9,568 nucleotides of DNA from Thermoplasmata archaeon (GCA_013329495.1 DUKC01000086.1:7702-17269); one strand, 5' to 3'. Counted from the first letter of the stretch, positions 1 to 5,820 are shown. The notes: generated by a model from the sequence alone, not told the origin. Numbers and translations are program-made.

Positions 1-270
1 TTTATTTCTAACATTTTTAGCCAAAATGGAGGTTATCCTATTTTTTGTTAAAGGGTTCGTAAAGCTTTTTAGAAGTTTAAATTGTTGTATGGCTGGTAAA
101 ACAGCTTTTGAATAGTCCAAGATTTGTCAGGTCCATTGGGGTTTGAATTTACTAAAAGGTAATTTTATAAAGCAGCGGTCTTTCTCAGAAGTGAAAACTG
201 TAATCACCCCTATAGCCTTTTTTCTACGATATGACAATTTAAGAATTTGCCGACTCCAATCTCTAGCGTA
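1..270. other. AT-rich stretch without a recognisable gene
   Basis: I read both strands and found no open frame with a credible start and ribosome binding site, no tRNA-like cloverleaf and no clear repeat. It contains AT-rich TATA-like words (for example around 73-85) but nothing downstream of them to express. A short minus-strand open stretch near 75-160 looks mildly protein-like, but it has no start and ends after about 30 codons. Most likely an intergenic region or a decayed gene end. Confidence 0.5.
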
Positions 271-275
271 AGAGG

Positions 276-283
276 CTTAAATA
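276..283 (+). promoter_or_regulatory. TATA box candidate for the 76-aa peptide gene
   Basis: The word CTTAAATA resembles an archaeal TATA box. Transcription would be expected to start about 25 bases downstream, near 305, giving a leader of roughly 50 bases that contains the Shine-Dalgarno site at 343-349. The call rests on motif and spacing only. Confidence 0.45.
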
Positions 284-342
284 TTTTTTTCCAAAATGCT
301 TAAAAAGGAGAAATAACACGTACGTAATGTAGAAAGTAAAAA

Positions 343-350
343 GGAGGTGA
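343..350 (+). promoter_or_regulatory. Strong Shine-Dalgarno site deciding the start at 354
   Basis: GGAGGTGA is a near-perfect complement to the 3' end of archaeal 16S rRNA and lies three bases before the ATG at 354. It is among the strongest ribosome binding sites in the window and is the main reason to accept the small repetitive ORF as a gene rather than chance. Confidence 0.75.
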
Positions 351-353
351 AAA

Positions 354-584
354 ATGGAAGTTGTAGCAATATTAGCTCAAGGAGCAACAGGATTTGGATG
401 TGCTGAATTACTTGCTTTACCAGGTCTATGCTTAGCATTGCCAGGATGCATATGTTCAATACCGGGTCTATGCTTAGCATTGCCAGGATGCATAGGTTCA
501 ATACCCGGTTTGTTTTGCGCAATGCTACCAAGCGCGTTGGGCAAAGAGGCTGCTGGTACAATTACTCAATGCTGCGTAGTCTGA
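354..584 (+). CDS. Cysteine-rich heptad-repeat peptide, 76 aa, unknown function
   Basis: I do not recognise a family. Between residues 22 and 63 the peptide is built of heptads beginning Pro-Gly: P23, P30, P37, P44 and P51 are spaced exactly seven apart. Two heptads form a 14-residue unit that occurs twice almost identically, followed by a degenerate third copy. There are nine cysteines (16, 26, 32, 34, 40, 46, 55, 73, 74) and no charged residue between E18 and K64, so the core is strongly hydrophobic and may sit in or on a membrane or form a disulfide- or thioether-linked structure. The C-terminus is CCVV. The start is fixed by a strong Shine-Dalgarno site, with a TATA candidate further upstream. 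It stands alone and converges with ahcY. A peptide natural product precursor, a metal-binding protein or a structural peptide are all possible; none can be shown here. Confidence 0.72.
   Translation: MEVVAILAQGATGFGCAELLALPGLCLALPGCICSIPGLCLALPGCIGSIPGLFCAMLPSALGKEAAGTITQCCVV
420..503 (+). repeat. Two 42-bp tandem repeats inside the 76-aa peptide gene
   Basis: Copies at 420-461 and 462-503 differ at only two positions (A/G at repeat base 3; T/G at base 34, which turns Cys34 into Gly48). Each encodes 14 residues, that is two Pro-Gly heptads. A third, diverged unit starts at 504. The near identity, including at third codon positions, indicates a recent duplication and suggests that the repeat number may vary between strains. 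Confidence 0.9.
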
Positions 585-632
585 GGATAAGATAAAACTT
601 TAATGTAGTCAATATACTAATACTTTCTATCT

Positions 633-643
633 AAAAATTTTTT
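633..643. terminator. Bidirectional A5/T6 terminator candidate between convergent genes
   Basis: A run of five A followed by six T lies between the stop of the peptide gene (584, +) and the stop of ahcY (723, minus). T-tracts are sufficient for termination in many archaea, and this A/T arrangement gives a T-run on both strands. No stable stem precedes it. Confidence 0.4.
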
Positions 644-722
644 ATCACTCAGCATATTTTGGTCTTTGATCCCTTTTAAATGTGTGAAAAAATAACTTAG
701 AAATATGACTCACATCGAAAAT

Positions 723-1979
723 CTAAGTTCCCAACTCCCAAGATTTAAGGTATTCAAATTGCTCCTTGGTCAATTTATCGATTTCAATGCCTACCGCTTC
801 TAGTTTCTCTTTTGCTACCTCTCTATCTATTTCTTCTGGAACTGGATAAACCTTGTTTTTTAGCTTTCCCTTTGTTTTTGGATTGACTAGCCATTCAGCC
901 ACCAGCGCCTGATTGGCAAAGCTCATATCCATCACTTCTGGGGGGTGGCCCTCTGCACAAGCTAGATTAACTAGCCTTCCCTCTGCAAGCAGATAAACCC
1001 TTTTGTCATTTAATTGATATTCTTTTACATTTGGTCTAACCTCTCTGGATCGGAATCTATTGAGATAGCGCACATCAACCTCAACATCAAAATGACCCGC
1101 ATTCGCCAAGACACAGCCATCTTTTATCTTTTTAAATGTTTTTTCACCAACAACATGCTTATTACCTGTTGCCGTCAAAATCAAATCAGCATTGACACAA
1201 GCTTTCTCCATCGGCACTACCTGAAATCCATCCATCCAAGCTTCTAACGCTTTTATTTCATCAACCTCAGTGACAATAACCTTAGCTCCCATCCCTTTGG
1301 CTCTTAACGCTATCCCTCTTCCACACCATCCATAGCCTGCCACAACAATAACTTTTCCGGCCAGAAGCAGAGATGTTGCCCTCATGACGCCATCCAAAGT
1401 GGATTGACCTGTTCCATACCTATTGTCAAAAAAATGTTTGGTTTTAGCATCATTAACCGCAATCATCGGAAACCTAAGAATTCCCTCTTTCTCGAGAGCA
1501 TAATCACGTATCAGGCCCGTTGTTGTCTCTTCTGTTCCTGCTGTGACTTCAGAGAAACTTTTTAGAGGCTTCTGATGAAGACGCGTAGTAAGATCCCCTC
1601 CATCATCCATTATAATGTCAAGATTCTGATTCGCAACCCAATCTATTGCAGAATTGTATTCTTTTTCATTCATCCCATGCCATGCATAGACATTGATGCT
1701 ATTTTTGACCAGCGATGCAGCAATCTCATCGTTGGTCGACAGAGGATTAGACCCGCATAAAAATATTTCAGCTCCCCCTGCTTTTAGAGTTTCCATAAGA
1801 ACGGCGGTTTCTTTTGTCACATGTAAGCAGCATCCGATTTTCGTTTGATCTAAAGGGTTAAGGCTTTCGAATTTTGTTTTTATCCTTCCAAGCACAGGCA
1901 TGTTGTGTCGTGCCCATTGGATTTGCAACTTCCCCTCTTTTGAAAGCGAGATGTCCTTTATGTTATCTTTTTTTGTCAT
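723..1979 (-). CDS. ahcY: Adenosylhomocysteinase (S-adenosylhomocysteine hydrolase)
   Basis: A cytosolic NAD-dependent enzyme that reversibly splits S-adenosylhomocysteine, the by-product of SAM-dependent methylation, into homocysteine and adenosine. The 418-residue length fits archaeal members. Visible motifs: the CLHVTKETA substrate region (51-59), DDGGDLT with the catalytic Asp (125-131), TEETTTG (149-155), K181 with D185-N186 of the VNDAKTK...FDN block, the Rossmann glycine motif GYGWCG (215-220) and the AEGHPPEVMD block (342-351). The C-terminus ends in SWELGT, as in archaeal forms, and lacks the KPDHYRY tail of the eukaryotic type. A stop lies shortly upstream in frame and no other start fits, so the ATG at 1979 is chosen; the ribosome site (GGAAG) is weak. 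Some methanogen homologues prefer S-inosylhomocysteine, so substrate choice is open. Confidence 0.96.
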   Translation of the reverse strand: MTKKDNIKDISLSKEGKLQIQWARHNMPVLGRIKTKFESLNPLDQTKIGCCLHVTKETAVLMETLKAGGAEIFLCGSNPLSTNDEIAASLVKNSINVYAWHGMNEKEYNSAIDWVANQNLDIIMDDGGDLTTRLHQKPLKSFSEVTAGTEETTTGLIRDYALEKEGILRFPMIAVNDAKTKHFFDNRYGTGQSTLDGVMRATSLLLAGKVIVVAGYGWCGRGIALRAKGMGAKVIVTEVDEIKALEAWMDGFQVVPMEKACVNADLILTATGNKHVVGEKTFKKIKDGCVLANAGHFDVEVDVRYLNRFRSREVRPNVKEYQLNDKRVYLLAEGRLVNLACAEGHPPEVMDMSFANQALVAEWLVNPKTKGKLKNKVYPVPEEIDREVAKEKLEAVGIEIDKLTKEQFEYLKSWELGT

Positions 1980-2011
1980 TTGACTTCCAGGATGAAAGTA
2001 ATGGTGGAGAA

Positions 2012-2020
2012 GATATTAAT
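2012..2020 (-). promoter_or_regulatory. TATA box candidate for ahcY
   Basis: On the minus strand the AATTAATAT-like word is centred about 37 bases before the ahcY ATG. A transcript starting about 25 bases downstream would have a leader of roughly ten bases holding the weak GGAAG site. ahcY could therefore be transcribed independently of the small ORFs upstream. Confidence 0.35.
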
Positions 2021-2055
2021 TTTTCCCTCTGCTCCCATTCAGGTTCAATGCCTTC

Positions 2056-2139
2056 TCAGACTTTAATAGTTTTCGGATGCTGCAAATAAGAATATTCTTC
2101 GAGTTTCTTAGGGGTATGTTTCTTCTTCCCAATCTGCAT
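2056..2139 (-). CDS. Possible 27-aa basic ORF upstream of ahcY
   Basis: Starts with ATG and encodes a lysine-rich peptide (MQIGKKKHTPKKLEEY...). It overlaps the 15-codon ORF at 2108-2155 in another frame and has no ribosome site at proper spacing; the strong Shine-Dalgarno at 2161-2168 is more than 20 bases away. It may instead be the rest of the 2155 ORF after a frameshift near 2110. Beyond its TGA the same frame stays open for about 30 codons into ahcY. Weak support as an independent gene. Confidence 0.2.
   Translation of the reverse strand: MQIGKKKHTPKKLEEYSYLQHPKTIKV
2088..2099. promoter_or_regulatory. 12-bp perfect palindrome upstream of ahcY
   Basis: AAGAATATTCTT reads the same on both strands and lies about 110 bases before the ahcY start and upstream of its TATA candidate. 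The position would suit an operator, but it also lies inside the possible 27-aa ORF, and AT-rich palindromes of this length can arise by chance. Confidence 0.25.
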
Positions 2140-2155
2140 TGTAGATTATTATCAC
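2108..2155 (-). CDS. 15-codon micro-ORF with a perfect Shine-Dalgarno, YNAD motif
   Basis: A GTG start lies seven bases after the GGAGGT core of an ideal ribosome site, preceded by an ATG-TAA pair. The peptide begins MIIIYNADWEEE and stops after 15 residues. Its first nine residues resemble the neighbouring 36-aa ORF (TILVYNAD), yet all four codons of Tyr-Asn-Ala-Asp differ only at synonymous positions. That pattern is expected of paralogous coding sequence and not of a recent DNA copy. It could be a leader peptide, a truncated relative or a gene broken by a frameshift into the overlapping 2139-2056 frame. Function unknown. Confidence 0.4.
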   Translation of the reverse strand: MIIIYNADWEEETYP

Positions 2156-2160
2156 TTACA

Positions 2161-2168
2161 TCACCTCC
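2161..2168 (-). promoter_or_regulatory. Perfect Shine-Dalgarno overlapping the stop of the 36-aa ORF
   Basis: Read on the minus strand, AGGAGGTGA contains both a full-strength ribosome site and the TGA stop of the 36-aa ORF. This arrangement is typical of translational coupling: ribosomes finishing the first ORF are placed to start at the GTG at 2155. Too strong and too well placed to ignore, although only a 15-codon frame follows. Confidence 0.6.
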
Positions 2169-2271
2169 TTTTTTTTATTAAATCATCAAACACAAATTGT
2201 AGGTTGACCGAAGGTCCTCTCAACAACATCTTGATAGTTGACATGTCGGCGTTATAGACTAATATCGTCAC
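2161..2271 (-). CDS. Small protein of 36 aa, YNAD motif, unknown function
   Basis: GTG start preceded at four bases by an AAAGGTGG ribosome site, 21 bases after the stop of the membrane-protein gene, so it probably belongs to the same transcript. The peptide starts MTILVYNADMSTIK and ends in LIKKRR. It alternates hydrophobic beta-like and amphipathic helix-like stretches, with a basic tail. The start region repeats the logic of the next ORF: an ATG-stop pair near the ribosome site, then GTG and a YNAD motif. I do not recognise a family. It could be a regulatory small protein or the remnant of a longer gene. The strong ribosome site and the similarity to the next ORF favour real translation. 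Confidence 0.5.
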   Translation of the reverse strand: MTILVYNADMSTIKMLLRGPSVNLQFVFDDLIKKRR

Positions 2272-2292
2272 ATTACCACCTTTATTTTTATT

Positions 2293-3147
2293 TTAACGAT
2301 AAACTGGCTCTTCAAACATCAATCTCTCTTTAATTACGTATCTAATTTCCGTAACCAACTCTTTTTTTCCGGATATGCAAAGTGCTGTTATCTTATCGAC
2401 AGCCGGGAAAGTTATCTCGTGGAAAGAGATACTTATCGTATCAGAATAACATCTAAAGAATTCCTTTAAAACTGAAGACGGAAGAGAGGCATATAGAACA
2501 TATTTTCTCTTCTTGATTAGAGGGCTAAGAAACTTATTTGATAGTGTTTGGATAAAGGTTATTAGACCTATTGCGATGTTTAAGAGGCCATTAGGTAAAT
2601 ATCCAAAAGTCTTGCATGTTCCCTCTTCATAGAGAGCGATGCCCTTGCTTTTCCCAAATTTAATAAATAAGCTTGCTCTCTCCCCGATCTTGCTTGAACA
2701 ACACGGCACAACCAGAATCACACCAATCCCAACAACATTAATAAGAATCACGGAATTGACGGACAGAGGTCCTGCTAAAGATGGAACCATACCTCCTCTC
2801 GAGATTAAAAAAATCAGTGAGGGAAAACGAAAAGCATTTGAAAGATTGAAAAACATAACTCCTAGATGAAATAAAACATTTTTCCTTTTATAATTCTTAA
2901 CGCGAGGAAGGAATATCATTCCAAGCATAGCGGTTCCAGTGGTTCCCAGAGTTAACCCGGAGAAATCCTTGCTTAAAAAGTTCAGTAAACCATTCTCCAA
3001 AAAGATATTAACATAGAGTAAGAAACCGGCTGTAGTGAACCAGACGAGCATCAAAAGCATGTTGTATCCTAAATAGCAATTTATAAGTTGATGGACATTC
3101 CTCCTTTCTCTTCCCTCGAGAGGGGAAAGTCGAGTACTGAAAATCAT
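2293..3147 (-). CDS. Polytopic membrane protein, 284 aa, unknown function
   Basis: I do not recognise a family. Hydrophobic stretches near residues 27-49, 64-82, 91-117, 131-150 and 184-202 suggest about five membrane segments. The roughly 80-residue C-terminal part, rich in Lys and Glu, is probably soluble. Cys pairs occur at C149-C150. The start is the ATG at 3147, and an AGGGGG ribosome site overlaps the stop of the upstream winged-helix gene, so the two are likely coupled. An N-terminal basic segment (EGRERR, 11-16) precedes the first segment. Pairing with a predicted DNA-binding protein suggests a membrane sensor or transporter controlled by, or signalling to, that protein, but this is inference from position only. 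Confidence 0.75.
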   Translation of the reverse strand: MIFSTRLSPLEGRERRNVHQLINCYLGYNMLLMLVWFTTAGFLLYVNIFLENGLLNFLSKDFSGLTLGTTGTAMLGMIFLPRVKNYKRKNVLFHLGVMFFNLSNAFRFPSLIFLISRGGMVPSLAGPLSVNSVILINVVGIGVILVVPCCSSKIGERASLFIKFGKSKGIALYEEGTCKTFGYLPNGLLNIAIGLITFIQTLSNKFLSPLIKKRKYVLYASLPSSVLKEFFRCYSDTISISFHEITFPAVDKITALCISGKKELVTEIRYVIKERLMFEEPVYR

Positions 3148-3159
3148 TCTTTTTGCCCC

Positions 3160-3651
3160 CTATTCGATTTTCACTTTTTTTACCTGAAAACTGAATACCT
3201 TATATTTTTTTTCCCCGAAAGGTGTTTCCCAATCAATAGACCATTCTCCATTGTATTCTCTCGCTATTTTTTGCTGTGCTCTGTGAAGTCTTTGGTATAC
3301 TATACGATACAAGGAGTCTTCTTCAGGACTGTTTGGATCAGGATTAAAAACCTTACCAAAAAAGTGTTGATGAATTTCAGGAATTGAATGTTCAAAATTT
3401 TCTTTACTAACAATGTAAGTTACAAGATCTCTCTGTGAAGGAATACGTTGGAAATGATTTTTTAATTCTCCTTCTCTTCTTTCTTCTTCTTTCTCTTTTG
3501 CTTCCTCTACCCTTGAACGAATTTGTTTTTCCTCTTCGGATAAATATTTTAATTTTTCAATAAAAGAAAAAGCATCGTTCTTGTTTGAACACTCAACCTC
3601 GATTGAACCATCTGGTAATAATTTCACAACAAATTTAGACTCATTTGTCAT
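3160..3651 (-). CDS. Predicted winged-helix protein with coiled coil, 163 aa
   Basis: No family recognised with certainty. Residues about 6-35 form a short beta-rich region (VVKLLPDGSIEVE) followed by a helix. Residues 36-66 are a highly charged Glu/Lys/Arg coiled coil. From about 70 to 160 the pattern (RDLVTYIV, EIHQHFFG, SLYRIVYQRLHRAQQKI, then a Trp-containing beta hairpin) fits a winged helix-turn-helix, so DNA binding is likely. The ATG at 3651 lies about 30 bases from the centre of a TATA box and has no Shine-Dalgarno, which fits a leaderless transcript. It is the first gene of the minus-strand operon, 12 bases before the membrane protein gene, and may regulate it. It overlaps no real plus-strand gene; the transposase remnant begins about 140 bases away on the other strand. 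Confidence 0.78.
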   Translation of the reverse strand: MTNESKFVVKLLPDGSIEVECSNKNDAFSFIEKLKYLSEEEKQIRSRVEEAKEKEEERREGELKNHFQRIPSQRDLVTYIVSKENFEHSIPEIHQHFFGKVFNPDPNSPEEDSLYRIVYQRLHRAQQKIAREYNGEWSIDWETPFGEKKYKVFSFQVKKVKIE

Positions 3652-3654
3652 TGC

Positions 3655-3668
3655 ACATGTATGTACAT
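3655..3668. promoter_or_regulatory. Adjacent ACATGT and ATGTACAT palindromes at the transcription start
   Basis: Two short palindromes, ACATGT at 3655-3660 and ATGTACAT at 3661-3668, lie just where transcription of the winged-helix gene is predicted to begin. A repressor bound here would block initiation, so autoregulation by the encoded protein is possible. Short AT-rich palindromes can be fortuitous. Confidence 0.3.
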
Positions 3669-3677
3669 ATACGCTTA

Positions 3678-3685
3678 TATTTAAA
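3678..3685 (-). promoter_or_regulatory. TATA box of the leaderless winged-helix/membrane-protein operon
   Basis: On the minus strand TTTTAAATATAAG is close to the archaeal TATA consensus, and purines precede it at the BRE position. Its centre is about 30 bases from the ATG at 3651, so initiation would fall within a few bases of the start codon. The absence of a Shine-Dalgarno agrees. Confidence 0.6.
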
Positions 3686-3791
3686 ACTTTTTATTCGTTC
3701 GTTTTTATTTTATCGATCTCTCTCACAGATTAAGGTCATTTATGAGAAAAGATTCAGCTGTTTAAACTTTTATTTCGTCATTTGTCATAAA

Positions 3792-4259
3792 CGAGTTAAA
3801 TCAGAACTGGAAGAGATGGCAAAGGATGAGAAAAAGACCATCCACCACGAGTTCAAGTTTAGTAAAGGCAAAACGAAGGAAAAGGGGAGCACCACGCTCG
3901 CATTCCTGAAGCAGGTGTTCGATCCTAGGAGTGAGCGGGATATTGATTGGGCTTTTGCGACAGACCTGGAAGAGGTAGATCTTGATCACCTCATCCAGAC
4001 TTACAAGCAGAGATGGGGGATAGAAACTGGGTTCAGGATCCAAGATGAGGCAGGGATCAAATCCAAATCAAAGGATATAAAGATAAGATTCTTCTGCTTT
4101 GTGTATGAACAGCTCCTGCAACTGATATGGAATACGATCTATAAAGAAGAAGTATCCTTCAAGAGATTTCTAATCTTGTTGAATGAAACAAGCAAAGAGC
4201 GGGCTGAGAAAGCCGAGAGGAGAGCCAAGAGATCCATCCGAATGGCACAAGGAACCTAA
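3792..4259 (+). pseudogene. C-terminal remnant of a DDE transposase (IS4-like)
   Basis: The reading frame is open from 3645 or earlier but resembles a transposase only from about 3792. It contains the Y-x2-R-x3-E signature (YKQRWGIE) with the third catalytic acid, followed by TGFR and by FFCFVYEQLLQLIW, typical of the last helices of PF01609-type transposases. The two catalytic aspartates and the N-terminal half are missing, so the product cannot transpose. The preceding roughly 50 codons are Phe/Tyr/Leu-rich and look non-coding. G+C content is visibly higher than in the flanking genes, which indicates a foreign origin. The exact IS family is uncertain. The left end has been lost; a hairpin after the stop may mark the right end. 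Confidence 0.75.
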
Positions 4260-4268
4260 GAGTGTAGG

Positions 4269-4295
4269 CCGCTGCAACACAAGGCATCGCAGCGG
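4269..4295 (+). terminator. Hairpin after the transposase remnant, T-rich tail
   Basis: CCGCTGC at 4269-4275 and GCAGCGG at 4289-4295 form a perfect 7-bp G+C-rich stem with a 13-base loop, followed by a long pyrimidine-rich tract. It begins nine bases after the transposase stop. It could be the element's transcription terminator or part of its end structure. Its G+C content matches the element rather than the AT-rich surroundings. Confidence 0.5.
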
Positions 4296-4351
4296 TAGAT
4301 TATCTCTTATCTTTTCTCTTATTAATCCTCCTAGATTATTCTATCCTCCTC

Positions 4352-4358
4352 TTTTTTT
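4352..4358 (+). terminator. T7 tract upstream of the acetyl-CoA synthetase gene
   Basis: Seven consecutive T within a pyrimidine-rich stretch that also contains two TCCTCCT words. T-tracts terminate archaeal RNA polymerase, so this may stop transcripts arriving from the transposase remnant before the gene at 4426. Confidence 0.35.
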
Positions 4359-4425
4359 CTATCGGAGATACTGGATTTAGCAAAATGTTTATCTACACTC
4401 ACTCATTTTATTTTAGGGGACGTTC

Positions 4426-5820
4426 ATGGAAACAGAGATAAGACCGTATGTAATTGAAAAGCTTGAGCGCATATTCAATCCAAAATCAATCGCAGTAGTT
4501 GGTGCTTCTCGACATCCAGAAAAGATTGGATATAGGTGTTTAAGAAACTTGATTGAAGGTGGATTTGAAGGAGACATATTTCCCGTAAATCCCAATGCAA
4601 GAGAAATATTTGGAATAGAATGTTATTCGGATCTGTCTAAAGTTCCTCAACCCGTTGATCTGGCTTTGATAGTGTTGCCCGCAGAAATGTGTGAAAAAGC
4701 AATAAAAAGTTGTATAGAAAAGTTGGTCAATGGAATAGCAGTAGTATCCTCTGGATTTTCTGAGGTTGGCAAAAAAAACTTGGAGGAGAGGATCGCCAAT
4801 TTATGCAGAAAAAATAAGATCCCTTTGATTGGCCCTAACATTATTGGCGTATTAAGCAACACGTCACACTGCAACGCATCGTTTGCCCAATCTTTGCCAT
4901 ACCCAGGTCATCTTACCTTTATATCTCAGTCAGGTGCTCTTGGAATTGCATTAATAGGCAGGACGTGGATAGATAAAATCGGATTATCAAAGCTGGTTTC
5001 CATAGGAAATCAAGCAGATGTTGATTTTGCGGAGCTAATCAGTTATTTCGCTGAAAAGGATGAAGACACTCACGCAATTTGTTTATACATGGAAGGTTTA
5101 CCCAAAGGAAAAAGATTTGTTGAGGCTTGCAAGAAAGCATCAAAAATAAAACCATTGATTGCTCTTAAAGTAGGTAATTCGGAAAAGGGAAGCATGGCGG
5201 TGCAATCGCATACTGGCTCAATGGCTGGGCAGGGAGCAGTTTATAAAGGTGCATTCAAACAGGCAGGCGTTATAGAAGCAATAGATTTAGGAGATCTGTT
5301 TGATAAAGCGTTAGCCCTGTCTTTACAGCCTCCTCTAAAGGGCGATGGTGTTGCAGTAATAACAAATGGAGGGGGGGCTGGAGTGTGCGCAACCGACGCT
5401 GCAGAATTGTGTAACATTCCATTGAAGAATCCTCCGGCATCGCTAAAAGCTAGGATGAGAGAATGGATACCAGAATTCGGGTCAACCAAAAATCCATTTG
5501 ACATCACGGGTCAAGCATTAAAAGAGAATTATGAGGGTACCGCTATCGATGCACTGGAACATCAGTGGGTTGACGGGGCAGTGATTCTCTATTGCCAAGT
5601 TGCGCAAACTGCCCCCCAAGAGGTAGCAGATGGGATTTACCATGCTGTCCACTCGTATAGAGGACCAAAAAAACCGGTGACAGTCGCTTTACTGGGGGGC
5701 ATAAAGTGCGAAGAAGCGGCACTATGGTTAAAGGAAAGGAACATACCAACCTATCCAACTCCCGAAAGAGCGGTTTCTGCTTTGAGTGCCCTGAGAGAAT
5801 TTGGCAGGGTCTCGCAATAA
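4426..5820 (+). CDS. acdA: ADP-forming acetyl-CoA synthetase, alpha subunit
   Basis: Acd converts acetyl-CoA, ADP and phosphate to acetate, CoA and ATP in archaeal fermentation. The 464-residue length matches the separate alpha subunit. The order is a CoA-binding Rossmann-type domain (about 12-140, with SIAVVGASRHPEKIG at 21-35 and PVNPN at 53-57), then two ligase-CoA domains (about 155-300 and 305-460). The phosphorylated histidine is expected at H262 in QSHTGSMAG, and ISQSG (166-170) and LYMEG (220-224) are conserved blocks. The ATG has an AGGGGA ribosome site five bases upstream. The ATP-grasp beta subunit is not in the window, so it must lie elsewhere, as in Thermococcales. A related acyl-CoA specificity (phenylacetyl-, indoleacetyl- or succinyl-CoA) cannot be excluded. 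Confidence 0.92.
   Translation: METEIRPYVIEKLERIFNPKSIAVVGASRHPEKIGYRCLRNLIEGGFEGDIFPVNPNAREIFGIECYSDLSKVPQPVDLALIVLPAEMCEKAIKSCIEKLVNGIAVVSSGFSEVGKKNLEERIANLCRKNKIPLIGPNIIGVLSNTSHCNASFAQSLPYPGHLTFISQSGALGIALIGRTWIDKIGLSKLVSIGNQADVDFAELISYFAEKDEDTHAICLYMEGLPKGKRFVEACKKASKIKPLIALKVGNSEKGSMAVQSHTGSMAGQGAVYKGAFKQAGVIEAIDLGDLFDKALALSLQPPLKGDGVAVITNGGGAGVCATDAAELCNIPLKNPPASLKARMREWIPEFGSTKNPFDITGQALKENYEGTAIDALEHQWVDGAVILYCQVAQTAPQEVADGIYHAVHSYRGPKKPVTVALLGGIKCEEAALWLKERNIPTYPTPERAVSALSALREFGRVSQ

Noticed and set aside
73..85. 13-base word AAGTTTAAATTGT that occurs again at 8145-8157
   Set aside because: Very AT-rich and TATA-like, with no further similarity around the two copies. Chance is sufficient.
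277..561. 94-codon minus-strand ORF across the repeat peptide
   Set aside because: It is the antisense of the repeat array, which explains its own repetition. It starts with TTG and has no ribosome site, whereas the plus-strand frame has a strong one.
2639..2869. 76-codon plus-strand ORF
   Set aside because: Antisense to the membrane-protein gene, no ribosome site, and its composition is that expected from the complement of hydrophobic codons.
3645..3791. N-terminal extension of the transposase frame (first ~49 codons)
   Set aside because: Phe/Tyr/Leu-rich translation of AT-rich DNA, unlike any transposase, and it covers the promoter of the opposite-strand gene. The open frame is probably fortuitous.
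4183..4380. 65-codon plus-strand ORF after the transposase
   Set aside because: Starts inside the transposase frame, crosses the hairpin and ends in pyrimidine-rich DNA; no ribosome site or protein-like pattern.
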